This document shows positions 37,901 to 46,216 of a stretch of 64,000 nucleotides of DNA, one piece after another (position 1 is the first letter of the stretch; the number at the start of each line of letters is the position of its first letter). Source of the DNA: Pseudomonas sp. DC1.2 (GTDB lineage Bacteria; Pseudomonadota; Gammaproteobacteria; Pseudomonadales; Pseudomonadaceae); NCBI RefSeq assembly GCF_034351645.1, contig NZ_CP133782.1, positions 2,981,001 through 3,045,000 of the forward strand. The letters run 5' to 3'. Under the pieces are notes generated by a model. The model worked only from the letters and a program-made list of their open reading frames with translations, was not told where the DNA came from and made no database searches. The position numbers and the translations under genes were made by a program.

Positions 37901-38880
37901 CTGATGATCCGCCCGTCGAGTTCCGGCAACGCGATGTGCATCGCCAGGTCTCGCGGGCCGAGGCCTTGTTCGCTGGCGCGCCAGCCGGGTTCATTGTCTT
38001 GGGCACAAATCGCCTGAATCACCGGGATGTTGCGACGGAACGGCCGCAGGTGTGGCGCTTCAGGACTGGATTGGGCAAACCCGGTGGTATTTAGAATCAC
38101 CCCGGCCTCGACCGCATCCAGCCAGTCCTCGACCGCCGCCAGGCAGCCAGGCTCTTTGAGACTGGCCAACGCGATGGGTAAAGGGTTTAGCCCCGCCGCT
38201 TGCAAGCGCTGGCAAAAAACATCAATGAAACCGGTATTCGCTGCCTGCAAGTGCGAACGGTAGAACAGCACCGCAGCCACCGGCTGGTCGACTTTCCAGT
38301 CCGCTTGCCAATCCTTGAGTTCAGCCAGACTTTTTTGCGGGTGATAAATCGCCGTGCGCGCCAACGTTTGTGGCTCGGCCCAGGCATAGTCTCGGTCCAG
38401 CCAGCGATTGGCCAGGCAGCGGAAAAAATCCAGCGCGTTGCTCATGCCGCCCTGACGCAGAAACTGCCAGAGGCGATCGCGATCGCTGGCCGCCACGGTG
38501 CTTAAGTCACTGAGTTCGGGGTCAGGACGGTCATCGCCGGGCACCAAAATAAGCTGCACGCCGCGCTCCGCCAGTTCCACCAATCGCTCGACGCCGTAAC
38601 GCCAATAGCCAATGCCACCGTGCAGCGAGATCAAAATGACTTTGGCGTGGCGCAACACTTCATCGACGTACAAATCGACCGACGCATGGTTCTGAACCTG
38701 CATCGGGTTGGCCAGACGCACACTCGGGTAATCGTCGGGCAACTGTTGCGCCGCCTCGGCGAGCAGCGCCAGGCTGGAGTCGCCGCTGCACAGGATCACC
38801 AGCTCGGCGGGCGTTTGTCCAAGGTCGGCGATGTTGTCATCCGACACGAAACCGCCGGGCTGAGTCCTGAGCAGGTGCAT
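34999..38880 (-). CDS. cobN: Cobaltochelatase subunit CobN
   Basis: Large chelatase subunit of 1293 residues that binds the corrin ring and inserts cobalt (aerobic B12 route). The CobN/BchH landmarks are present: [26 protein letters not shown], the early [57 protein letters not shown], and the closing [27 protein letters not shown]. It is slightly longer than usual because a REP-bearing stretch (around residues 795-830) is inserted in frame. The start at 38880 lies 3 bases after the cobW stop, so the two are coupled. It is controlled by the B12 riboswitch upstream of cobW. Confidence 0.95.
   Translation of the reverse strand: [1293 protein letters not shown]
36453..36475 (-). repeat. REP element inside the cobN coding sequence
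   Basis: CTTCGCGAGCAGGCTCGCCC followed by ACG is a standard Pseudomonas REP core. Translated in the cobN frame it encodes part of [11 protein letters not shown]. The frame stays open through it, so the element is tolerated as an insert in a variable loop. Confidence 0.75.
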
Positions 38881-38883
38881 GGC

Positions 38884-39945
38884 TTAAACGCTGAGCGCAG
38901 CGCGCAGTTGCGCTTCGAGCAGAGCGGCGTCCAGTTCCTGGCCGATCAACACCAGGCGCGTGGTGCGCGCTTCATCGGCGCCCCACTGACGGTCGAAGTG
39001 CTTGTCGAAGCGCGTGCCCACGCCTTGGATCAGCAAACGCATCGGCTTGTTCGGGATCGCGGCGAAGCCTTTGACCCGCAGGATGCCGTGCTTGACCACC
39101 AACTGGGTCAACGCATCCATCAGCAGGCTTTCGTCGGCTTGCGGCAATTCGATTGAGATGGAGTCGAACGCGTCGTGGTCGTGATCGTCCTCACCGTCGT
39201 GGTGATGGTCATGATGGCTGTGACGGCTGTCGATGTGTTCTTCGGAACCCGCGCCGAGGCCGATCAGCACGTCCAACGGCACGCGTCCGCTGCTGGCTTG
39301 GATAACTTTCACCGCAGCCGGCAGCTCTTCGGCGACTTCCAGGCGCACGCGGGCCAGGTCTTCAGGGCTGATCAAGTCGGCCTTGTTGAGGATCACCAGG
39401 TCGGCGCTGGCCAGTTGGTCGGCAAACAATTCGTGCAGCGGCGACTCGTGATCCAGGTTCGGATCGAGTTTGCGCTGAGCGTCGACCTGGTCGGGGAACG
39501 CGGCGAAGGTGCCAGCGGCCACGGCAGGGCTGTCGACCACGGTAATCACCGCATCAACGGTACAGGCGCTGCGAATTTCCGGCCACTGGAAGGCTTGAAC
39601 CAATGGCTTCGGCAAGGCCAGGCCAGACGTTTCGATGAGAATATGGTCGAGGTCGCCGCGACGGGCCACCAGTTCGCGCATCACCGGGAAGAACTCTTCC
39701 TGAACAGTGCAGCAGAGGCAGCCATTGGCGAGTTCATAAACACGCCCGTTGGCCTCTTCTTCAGTGCAACCGATGGAGCACTGTTTGAGGATTTCGCCGT
39801 CGATGCCCAACTCGCCGAACTCGTTGACGATCACCGCAATGCGGCGGCCCTGAGCGTTGTCGAGCATGTGCCGCAGCAAGGTGGTTTTGCCCGAGCCGAG
39901 GAAACCGGTGACGATGGTGACAGGGAGTTTGGCCAGTGTTTTCAT
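38884..39945 (-). CDS. cobW: CobW-type G3E GTPase (cobalt chaperone of B12 synthesis)
   Basis: A 353-residue GTPase of the COG0523/CobW group. Walker A GFLGSGKTT is at residues 14-22, the metal-binding CxCC is in ANGCLCCTVQEEF, GCTEEE precedes it, and NKADL is the guanine motif. A His/Asp-rich loop (DSRHSHHDHHHDGEDDHDHD) is a metal-binding segment, and the C-terminal CobW_C domain follows. It probably delivers Co2+ to CobN, encoded 3 bases downstream. The ATG at 39945 begins the conserved KLPVTIVTGF region; in-frame codons further upstream fall in the leader that carries the riboswitch. Confidence 0.93.
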   Translation of the reverse strand: MKTLAKLPVTIVTGFLGSGKTTLLRHMLDNAQGRRIAVIVNEFGELGIDGEILKQCSIGCTEEEANGRVYELANGCLCCTVQEEFFPVMRELVARRGDLDHILIETSGLALPKPLVQAFQWPEIRSACTVDAVITVVDSPAVAAGTFAAFPDQVDAQRKLDPNLDHESPLHELFADQLASADLVILNKADLISPEDLARVRLEVAEELPAAVKVIQASSGRVPLDVLIGLGAGSEEHIDSRHSHHDHHHDGEDDHDHDAFDSISIELPQADESLLMDALTQLVVKHGILRVKGFAAIPNKPMRLLIQGVGTRFDKHFDRQWGADEARTTRLVLIGQELDAALLEAQLRAALSV

Positions 39946-40059
39946 CGGATGCCCTTTGGCAAGGTGGCGGGCATACGGGACGACAATCGCGGCCAACGAT
40001 GCGCGCGCGGAAGAGTTCGCCACCGGATCACCCCGCCCGGTTGTAGTGAGAATCTGTGA

Positions 40060-40225
40060 CGAGGCAGGTCTCCTGGCTGACGGTGTGCCAGTCGGTTGAC
40101 TGGCATTTGCTGCGCCTTCCCGTTCGCCCAATGAAGTGGGCTTGCAGTGGCGTGGCAGCGAACATCACCGTTCACAGTTGCGGGGGCAGCCGCGGCATCG
40201 ACCGCGTTCCCTTCTTAGCTTCGAC
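40060..40225 (-). ncRNA. Cobalamin riboswitch of the cobW-cobN-chlD operon
   Basis: Read on the minus strand the segment shows the conserved B12-riboswitch blocks in order: AAGGGAACGCGGT, GCTGCCCCCGCAAC, GCCACTG (B12 box), CGGGAAGGCG and AGCCAGGAGACCTGCC. It ends about 115 bases before the cobW ATG. B12 binding is expected to repress the operon. Confidence 0.93.
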
Positions 40226-40307
40226 AAACGCCGAAGAACCTCGAAAGCGCAAGGCTACGCATCGTCTGGGGGCGGGTCAATGTCTTGTCGCGTCCGCGCC
40301 GCTACCG

Positions 40308-40328
40308 TTGCGAGGCTGCTCGCGACAA
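40308..40328 (-). repeat. REP element between the two riboswitches
   Basis: The minus strand reads TTGTCGCGAGCAGCCTCGCA plus one more A, a REP-like palindromic core in the spacer between the divergent riboswitch leaders. Confidence 0.6.
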
Positions 40329-40407
40329 CGTTCCTCCAGTTCGGCGTTGAGAACCCTTGCCAATTGACTCCCCGCCCCCACCCGTGGTCTGCTGTGCGCC
40401 TTGTTAC

Positions 40408-40604
40408 GGGTGCCCTTCATAGGGTGAAACGGGAAATCGGTGAATCATGTGCTTTACTCTTAAAGCCATGTCAGTCCGATGCTGCCCCCGCAACGGTAAG
40501 CGAGCGAAGAATCAGATCCACTGTGCCGACAACGTCGCATGGGAAGGCGATTCTTGCAGGTTCAGGCGCAAGCCTTGGCCCCTCGTGAGCCCGGAGACCG
40601 GCCC
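40408..40604 (+). ncRNA. Cobalamin riboswitch of the cbtB-cbtA-cobE-cobM operon
   Basis: The plus strand shows GGTGCCCTTCATAGGGTGAA, ACGGGAA, GATGCTGCCCCCGCAACGG, CACTGTGC, CATGGGAAGGCG and GTGAGCCCGGAGACCGGCC in the canonical order. It ends about 118 bases before cbtB. It points away from the riboswitch at 40060-40225, so one intergenic region holds two back-to-back B12 sensors. Confidence 0.95.
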
Positions 40605-40721
40605 GCAACACATCGATAACAAACCCGCGGTGGGCGGGCGCTGTTTGAACTTCTGCATGCCTGTCGCGCAGGGGGTCTTCATGCGCTCTATTCACCCGCT
40701 GACAGACCAGAGGGAAGCGCC

Positions 40722-40913
40722 ATGTCGATCATCAGCAGTACAACCAGCCGCACCACTAGCAACACTACAACGCTGAGCCAACGCCTGACCGCCGCTATCG
40801 GCGCATCGATTCTCGGTGCCTGCCTGGTGTACTTCGCCGGTTTCTCGCACATTGATGCGGTACACAATGCCGCACACGATACCCGTCACAGCTCCGCGTT
40901 TCCGTGCCATTGA
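40722..40913 (+). CDS. cbtB: Cobalt transporter subunit CbtB
   Basis: A 63-residue single-helix membrane protein. The helix is IGASILGACLVYFAGFSHI, followed by a His-rich C-terminus (HNAAHDTRHSSAFPCH) typical of CbtB. It works with CbtA as a predicted cobalt uptake system in B12-regulated operons. AGGGAAG precedes the ATG at 40722. It is the first gene after the riboswitch. Confidence 0.93.
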   Translation: MSIISSTTSRTTSNTTTLSQRLTAAIGASILGACLVYFAGFSHIDAVHNAAHDTRHSSAFPCH

Positions 40914-40924
40914 GACCTGCCCAA

Positions 40925-41626
40925 ATGATCAAGCGTATAGCGCAAACCGCAGGTTTCACCGGGTTGCTGGCCGCCCTGCTGCTGACTCTGCTGCAAAGCT
41001 TCTGGGTGGCCCCGCTGATTCTGCAGGCAGAGACCTACGAAAAGTCCCCAGCGACTGAAACCCATCAACATGCCGAAGGCGCGATGGTGGGCCACACTCA
41101 CGACGCCGAGGCCTGGGAACCGGAAAACGGTTGGCAGCGCGTGCTGTCCACCACCGGCGGTAACCTGGTCGTTGCGGTGGGCTTCGCGCTGATGCTGGCG
41201 GGCCTCTACACTTTGCGCGCCCCCACCCGCACCGCTCAGGGCCTGCTCTGGGGCCTGGCGGGTTATGCGACCTTCGTGCTGGCGCCAACGTTGGGCCTGC
41301 CACCTGAGTTGCCGGGCACTGTCGCCGCCGATCTGGCGCAACGACAGACCTGGTGGATCGGTACTGCAGCGTCTACCGCTGCCGGTATCGCCCTGATCGT
41401 GTTCAGCCGTCACTGGCTGATGAAAATCCTCGGAGTGGCTATTCTGGCGGTTCCGCACGTGATCGGTGCGCCACAACCGGAAGTCCATTCGATGCTGGCT
41501 CCGGAAGCGTTGGACGCGCAGTTCAAAATCGCTTCGCAGCTGACCAACGTAGCGTTCTGGCTGGCCTTGGGCCTTATAAGCGCCTGGCTTTTCCGCCGCA
41601 AAACCGACGGTCAATACCACGCATGA
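40925..41626 (+). CDS. cbtA: Cobalt transporter subunit CbtA
   Basis: A 233-residue membrane protein with about five helices. The N-terminal helix (GFTGLLAALLLTLLQSFWVAPLIL) is followed by a His-containing loop (ETHQHAEGAMVGHTHDAEAW) and the family block GLPPELPG. The ATG at 40925 begins 11 bases after the cbtB stop; a GTG at 40904 would overlap cbtB. Its stop overlaps the cobE ATG (ATGA), indicating coupled translation. Confidence 0.92.
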   Translation: MIKRIAQTAGFTGLLAALLLTLLQSFWVAPLILQAETYEKSPATETHQHAEGAMVGHTHDAEAWEPENGWQRVLSTTGGNLVVAVGFALMLAGLYTLRAPTRTAQGLLWGLAGYATFVLAPTLGLPPELPGTVAADLAQRQTWWIGTAASTAAGIALIVFSRHWLMKILGVAILAVPHVIGAPQPEVHSMLAPEALDAQFKIASQLTNVAFWLALGLISAWLFRRKTDGQYHA

Positions 41627-42048
41627 CGAGTAACCGCGCAGCGCCGACCCTGGTGGTCGGCCTGGGCTGCCAGCGCGGCTGCCCGGTCAGCACGCTACGC
41701 GCACTGCTTGATCAGGCGTTACAGGCTCATCAAATCGAATTGCGGATGATCAAGGCCCTGGCCAGCATCGACCTGAAACGCGATGAACCGGGGCTGATAG
41801 AGTTGGCCGCGCAGTTGTCCCTGCCATTGATGTATTTCAGCAGCGAACAGCTGGCTCGCTATCAATCACAGTTGAGCCATCAATCACAGATCGCCTTCGA
41901 GCGCACCGGTTGTTACGGCGTGGCGGAAAGTGCAGCCTTGGCGTTGGCGGAGCAACTGGTCGAGGCCCCGGCAAAACTGCTGGTATCGCGACAGAAATAT
42001 GCCCAGGCGACCCTCGCGGTAGCCAGTGCGGCACAACCCCAGCGCTAA
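41623..42048 (+). CDS. cobE: Cobalamin biosynthesis protein CobE (CbiG C-terminal domain)
   Basis: A 141-residue protein equal to the C-terminal domain of CbiG: GLGCQRGCPVSTLRALLDQAL at the start, ASIDLKRDEPGLIELA in the middle and GCYGVAESAALALA near the end. In Pseudomonas CobE is needed for aerobic B12 synthesis, although its exact reaction is not defined. The ATG overlaps the cbtA stop by four bases. Confidence 0.9.
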   Translation: MTSNRAAPTLVVGLGCQRGCPVSTLRALLDQALQAHQIELRMIKALASIDLKRDEPGLIELAAQLSLPLMYFSSEQLARYQSQLSHQSQIAFERTGCYGVAESAALALAEQLVEAPAKLLVSRQKYAQATLAVASAAQPQR

Positions 42049-42119
42049 TCCGCCCTCTCGATCATGAGCAATCTTCATCTGAAGCGTTCTCCACGCCCTT
42101 TTTCTTACAGGAACCGACG

Positions 42120-42866
42120 ATGACCGTCTATTTTATTGGCGCGGGTCCCGGCGACCCGGAACTGATCACCGTCAAAGGCCAGAGGCTGATTCGCAGTTGC
42201 CCGGTGATCATCTACGCCGGCTCGCTGGTGCCGGCTGCGGTGCTTGAAGGCCACCGGGCCGAACACGTAGTCAACAGCGCCGAGCTGCACCTGAAACAGA
42301 TCATCGAACTGATCAAAAACGCCCACGCCAACGGCCAGGACATCGCCCGCGTGCATTCCGGCGATCCCAGTTTGTACGGTGCAATTGGCGAACAGATTCG
42401 CTACCTGCGCGAGCTCGATATTCCCTTTCAAATCATCCCTGGCGTCACCGCCACAGCAGCCTGCGCCGCGCTGCTGGGGGCAGAACTGACGCTGCCAGAC
42501 GTTTCGCAGAGCGTAATTTTGACGCGTTACGCCGACAAGACGGCGATGCCGGCGGGCGAAGAGCTGGGCAGCCTGGCGCAACACGGCGCGACCATGGCGA
42601 TTCATCTTGGGGTCAATCATCTGCACAAGATCCTTGCCGAGTTGCTACCGCATTACGGCGCAGACTGCCCGATCGCCGTGATTCACCGGGCGACGTGGCC
42701 GGATCAGGACTGGGTGGTAGGGACATTGGCCGATATCGCCGAGAAAGTTGAAGCGAAAGGGTTCCGACGCACGGCGCTGATCCTGGTGGGCCGGGTGCTT
42801 GGCAGCGATCATTTCAGTGAGTCCTCGCTGTACCGCGCGGGGCATGCGCATTTGTACCGCCCTTAG
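42120..42866 (+). CDS. cobM: Precorrin-4 C(11)-methyltransferase
   Basis: SAM-dependent corrin methyltransferase of 248 residues that methylates precorrin-4 at C-11 to give precorrin-5. It starts TVYFIGAGPGDPELITVKG, the SAM-binding P-loop of tetrapyrrole methylases. Other landmarks are IIYAGSLVP, RVHSGDPSLYGAI, PGVTATAACAALLGAELTLP and the closing RTALILVGRVL. The ATG at 42120 has ACAGGA eight bases upstream; the gap from cobE is 71 bases. It is probably part of the same riboswitch-controlled operon. Confidence 0.95.
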   Translation: MTVYFIGAGPGDPELITVKGQRLIRSCPVIIYAGSLVPAAVLEGHRAEHVVNSAELHLKQIIELIKNAHANGQDIARVHSGDPSLYGAIGEQIRYLRELDIPFQIIPGVTATAACAALLGAELTLPDVSQSVILTRYADKTAMPAGEELGSLAQHGATMAIHLGVNHLHKILAELLPHYGADCPIAVIHRATWPDQDWVVGTLADIAEKVEAKGFRRTALILVGRVLGSDHFSESSLYRAGHAHLYRP

Positions 42867-42875
42867 CAGCCTCTT

Positions 42876-42935
42876 CGCGAGCACGCTCGTTCGCAATTGG
42901 GCGCTCGTCAATCCAGGGCGAGCCTGCTCGAGAAG
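42876..42935. repeat. Inverted REP pair downstream of cobM
   Basis: CTTCGCGAGCACGCTCG and, about 30 bases on, its inverse GGCGAGCCTGCTCGAGAAG form a BIME-like pair just after the cobM stop. Confidence 0.7.
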
Positions 42936-42956
42936 GCATCCTTGAACATCACCCAT

Positions 42957-42988
42957 AAAAAAACGGCGCTCACGGGGCGCCGTTTTTT
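42957..42988. terminator. Bidirectional intrinsic terminator
   Basis: An A7 run, CGGCGC, a short loop, GCGCCG and a T6 run form a stem with tracts on both sides. It therefore serves cobM (plus) and nfuA (minus). Confidence 0.9.
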
Positions 42989-43005
42989 ATGTCGCAGCGA
43001 ACACC

Positions 43006-43734
<729 letters not shown>

Positions 43735-43777
43735 TCACCCCGACCAACACTCCGCCCACGTTTCGATCAAAAATCGA

Positions 43778-46063
43778 TCAAAGATTCTCGTAGCGGTTCA
43801 TGTCCAGCACGCCCTCTTCCACCGGATCGGTTTCATGAAGGTAGCGGCTCAGGTCATGGAAATACTCCCAAAAATGCGGATGACTGCGACGAATACCCCA
43901 ACGCTCGACGATTTTCTCGAAACCGCTGCCGTCATTGGCGTGCTCCATCGCGTCCACGAACGCTGGCACTTGCTCGGCGGGAATGTTGAAGATGAAGTTG
44001 GGGTAGCTACTAAGCACGCCGGGGAAAATGGTCAGGGTGTCCAGCCCCGGCTGATAGCGCAGCGATTCGCCGCTCAAAAACGCGACGTTACTGTGGGCAC
44101 GGTTGCGCAACAGGCTATAGAACTCGCGCTTGCCGCTGCGGGTCTCGATGCGCAGCATGCTGGCTTCTGGCAGTTGATCAATGATTTTGAGCCCGGCAGC
44201 CGGACGGGATGTGAGGCGACTCAACGCCTGCTCGGCATTCTGCAATTCAGGGTCGATATTGGGCCGTGAACAATAGGCGCCCTCGCATCGATTGATCGGG
44301 TCCGGGGTTGCATTGAGGTCGCCGTATCGAGCCAGCAACTGCTTTGCAAAGTCGCGTTTAGGGTCTTTTTCGTCCAGTTTCAGTGCTGTCGGCTTGTCGT
44401 TATCGATGGACTCGTAGTCCAACCACATTTTGAATTTGCCACTACTCTGATACCAATCGTCGAGGTAGTCGCCCCTGGAATTGGCCGGCATCAGGCGCAG
44501 GAAATTCTGCTCGGCTCCGTTGCGGATCAAGTCAAAGTACAAGCGAGTCTGCGCCTGATGTGACACGTTGCCGAACACATCGAAGTTCACCGCCAACTGG
44601 TAATAGGTGCGTTCCAGCAACGGATAGTCAAACAGCCATATCGTCTGCGGTACTTCACCGATCAAGCCCTTGGTCACCGAGGCACTGTCGAAATGCCGAA
44701 AGATGCTTAACAAGGCATTGTCGTTACCTGCCCACAACGTAGACCAGCTCGGCGCCGGCGCATCAGCGTAGCTGTCGCGGCGTAACGCTTCATATTCATT
44801 ACGCTTGTTGCGGTAGTCTCGCCAAAGACTCAATACGCTGCCGACATCGTCGTTTTGCCCCGGCATCGCCAGCAACGGCGTGGCCTGCCCTCGATAGTTA
44901 GGATCAGTGATGTACAGGTCATGGTCCGGCGCCTGAAACAGCGCCCAGAAGTTGTCACGAATGACGTCGGTCGCAATTTGGCCGCGGCACACCGGACCGC
45001 GAATAAACGTGCGCACAAAGTATTCGGCGTTATCGAGCATGAACTGGTAGCGGGCCTGAGCGGGAATGGCCTCGAAGGTCTGGAACGGATTGGCCCGACG
45101 TTCCGGGCCATAACCTGGCAACGCCGTCACCTGCCAGTTACCGCTATAGAAGAGGCTTTTGACCCGTGCCATTTTCGCCGGGCTCAATGGGTAGGTGATG
45201 TGGGTCTTGTGGACGATCACACCCTGCACCGGCCACAAACGGTAGTAAATCTGAGTACCCGGATCGTCGTTCGGACGCCGGGTGTTGATCAGGTCTATAG
45301 GTTGGCCGGTCGGCGTGCGTGAACGCACCCACTGGAAGAAATGTCCCGGCTCACCGTCGTTGAAGTAGAGGTGCGCCAGGAATAAATGCTCGAACAACCA
45401 TCGCCCGACCAGGCTCTCGCGGGCACCCGGCGCATTGAGCAGGTTTTCCCATTGCAGCACTTGCAACGCTTCCTGTGTACTCGGCACCAACCCTTGCTCA
45501 TCAATGGGCGCGCCGGATGCAAGCCAGCGTTGCAGTGTCTGATACTGCTGATCAGTCAGGCCGGTCACCGCCAGAGGCATACCTTCTTGAGGGTGAGCGC
45601 TGGCGTAACCCTGGAACTGCGCCGGCATCGCACACATGTTCTCGCGATTCAGGCCCAGGACGATGTCATCCGGCAACTTGGCGTTGGGCTGCAACACAGC
45701 GTTGTGGCCCAACTCCAGCATGCGCGCCATCAACGCGGCTTGACTGCCTTGAGCGTCGAGCACCGAATAAAAATCCTTGTGCTGCCAGGCTTGCTTGCCG
45801 AAAGCGTCATAAAACAGCCGGGTCGGCGCCGCGGCCTCGCGACGCTCGCCGTCATAGACCGGGATCTTTGTAGCGCCACGCGCCGCGCCTTCGCCACTGC
45901 CCAGGTTCAACTGACAGGCGGAGTCATAGCAGGCGTGGCAGGCCACACACTTTTCGGTGAAGATCGGCTGAATATCGCGGGTATAAGAAATAGCCGGTTC
46001 CTGCGCAACGGCGCATCCGCTTAAAAGCAGCAAACCAATGCAGACGACGACGCGATACGGCAT
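43778..46063 (-). CDS. cti: Fatty acid cis/trans isomerase
   Basis: A 761-residue haem protein that converts cis-unsaturated membrane fatty acids to trans isomers under solvent or heat stress in Pseudomonas. A hydrophobic N-terminus (VVVCIGLLLLSGC) precedes the c-type haem motif CVACH (Cys39-Cys42-His43). The N-terminal signal contains LSGC at residues 14-17, which reads as a possible lipobox, so a lipoprotein form is possible. The gene is divergent from metH, as in P. putida. It should act in the periplasm at the inner membrane surface. Confidence 0.93.
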   Translation of the reverse strand: MPYRVVVCIGLLLLSGCAVAQEPAISYTRDIQPIFTEKCVACHACYDSACQLNLGSGEGAARGATKIPVYDGERREAAAPTRLFYDAFGKQAWQHKDFYSVLDAQGSQAALMARMLELGHNAVLQPNAKLPDDIVLGLNRENMCAMPAQFQGYASAHPQEGMPLAVTGLTDQQYQTLQRWLASGAPIDEQGLVPSTQEALQVLQWENLLNAPGARESLVGRWLFEHLFLAHLYFNDGEPGHFFQWVRSRTPTGQPIDLINTRRPNDDPGTQIYYRLWPVQGVIVHKTHITYPLSPAKMARVKSLFYSGNWQVTALPGYGPERRANPFQTFEAIPAQARYQFMLDNAEYFVRTFIRGPVCRGQIATDVIRDNFWALFQAPDHDLYITDPNYRGQATPLLAMPGQNDDVGSVLSLWRDYRNKRNEYEALRRDSYADAPAPSWSTLWAGNDNALLSIFRHFDSASVTKGLIGEVPQTIWLFDYPLLERTYYQLAVNFDVFGNVSHQAQTRLYFDLIRNGAEQNFLRLMPANSRGDYLDDWYQSSGKFKMWLDYESIDNDKPTALKLDEKDPKRDFAKQLLARYGDLNATPDPINRCEGAYCSRPNIDPELQNAEQALSRLTSRPAAGLKIIDQLPEASMLRIETRSGKREFYSLLRNRAHSNVAFLSGESLRYQPGLDTLTIFPGVLSSYPNFIFNIPAEQVPAFVDAMEHANDGSGFEKIVERWGIRRSHPHFWEYFHDLSRYLHETDPVEEGVLDMNRYENL

Positions 46064-46171
46064 GAGCAGTCCCGATAATGAAAAAACGCCGCGATTCTAC
46101 CGGTCTGGCACCGCGACCAACATGAGCGATATTCATGCAAAACCCTGACATGCTCCAAAAGCGCACAGGTT

Positions 46172-46180
46172 TGCTATGAT
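46172..46180 (+). promoter_or_regulatory. Extended -10 promoter element of metH
   Basis: TGCTATGAT is an extended -10 (TGN plus TATGAT) located 37 bases before the metH ATG. No convincing -35 hexamer at 16-18 bases was found. Confidence 0.5.
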
Positions 46181-46216
46181 CCCGCCCCTTCGTCATGGTC
46201 TTTCCGAGTAGCCCCA

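Noticed and set aside
36892..38094. 400-codon open frame antisense to cobN
   Set aside because: Lies wholly within conserved cobN sequence; composition is Gln/Arg/His-rich as expected for an antisense shadow.
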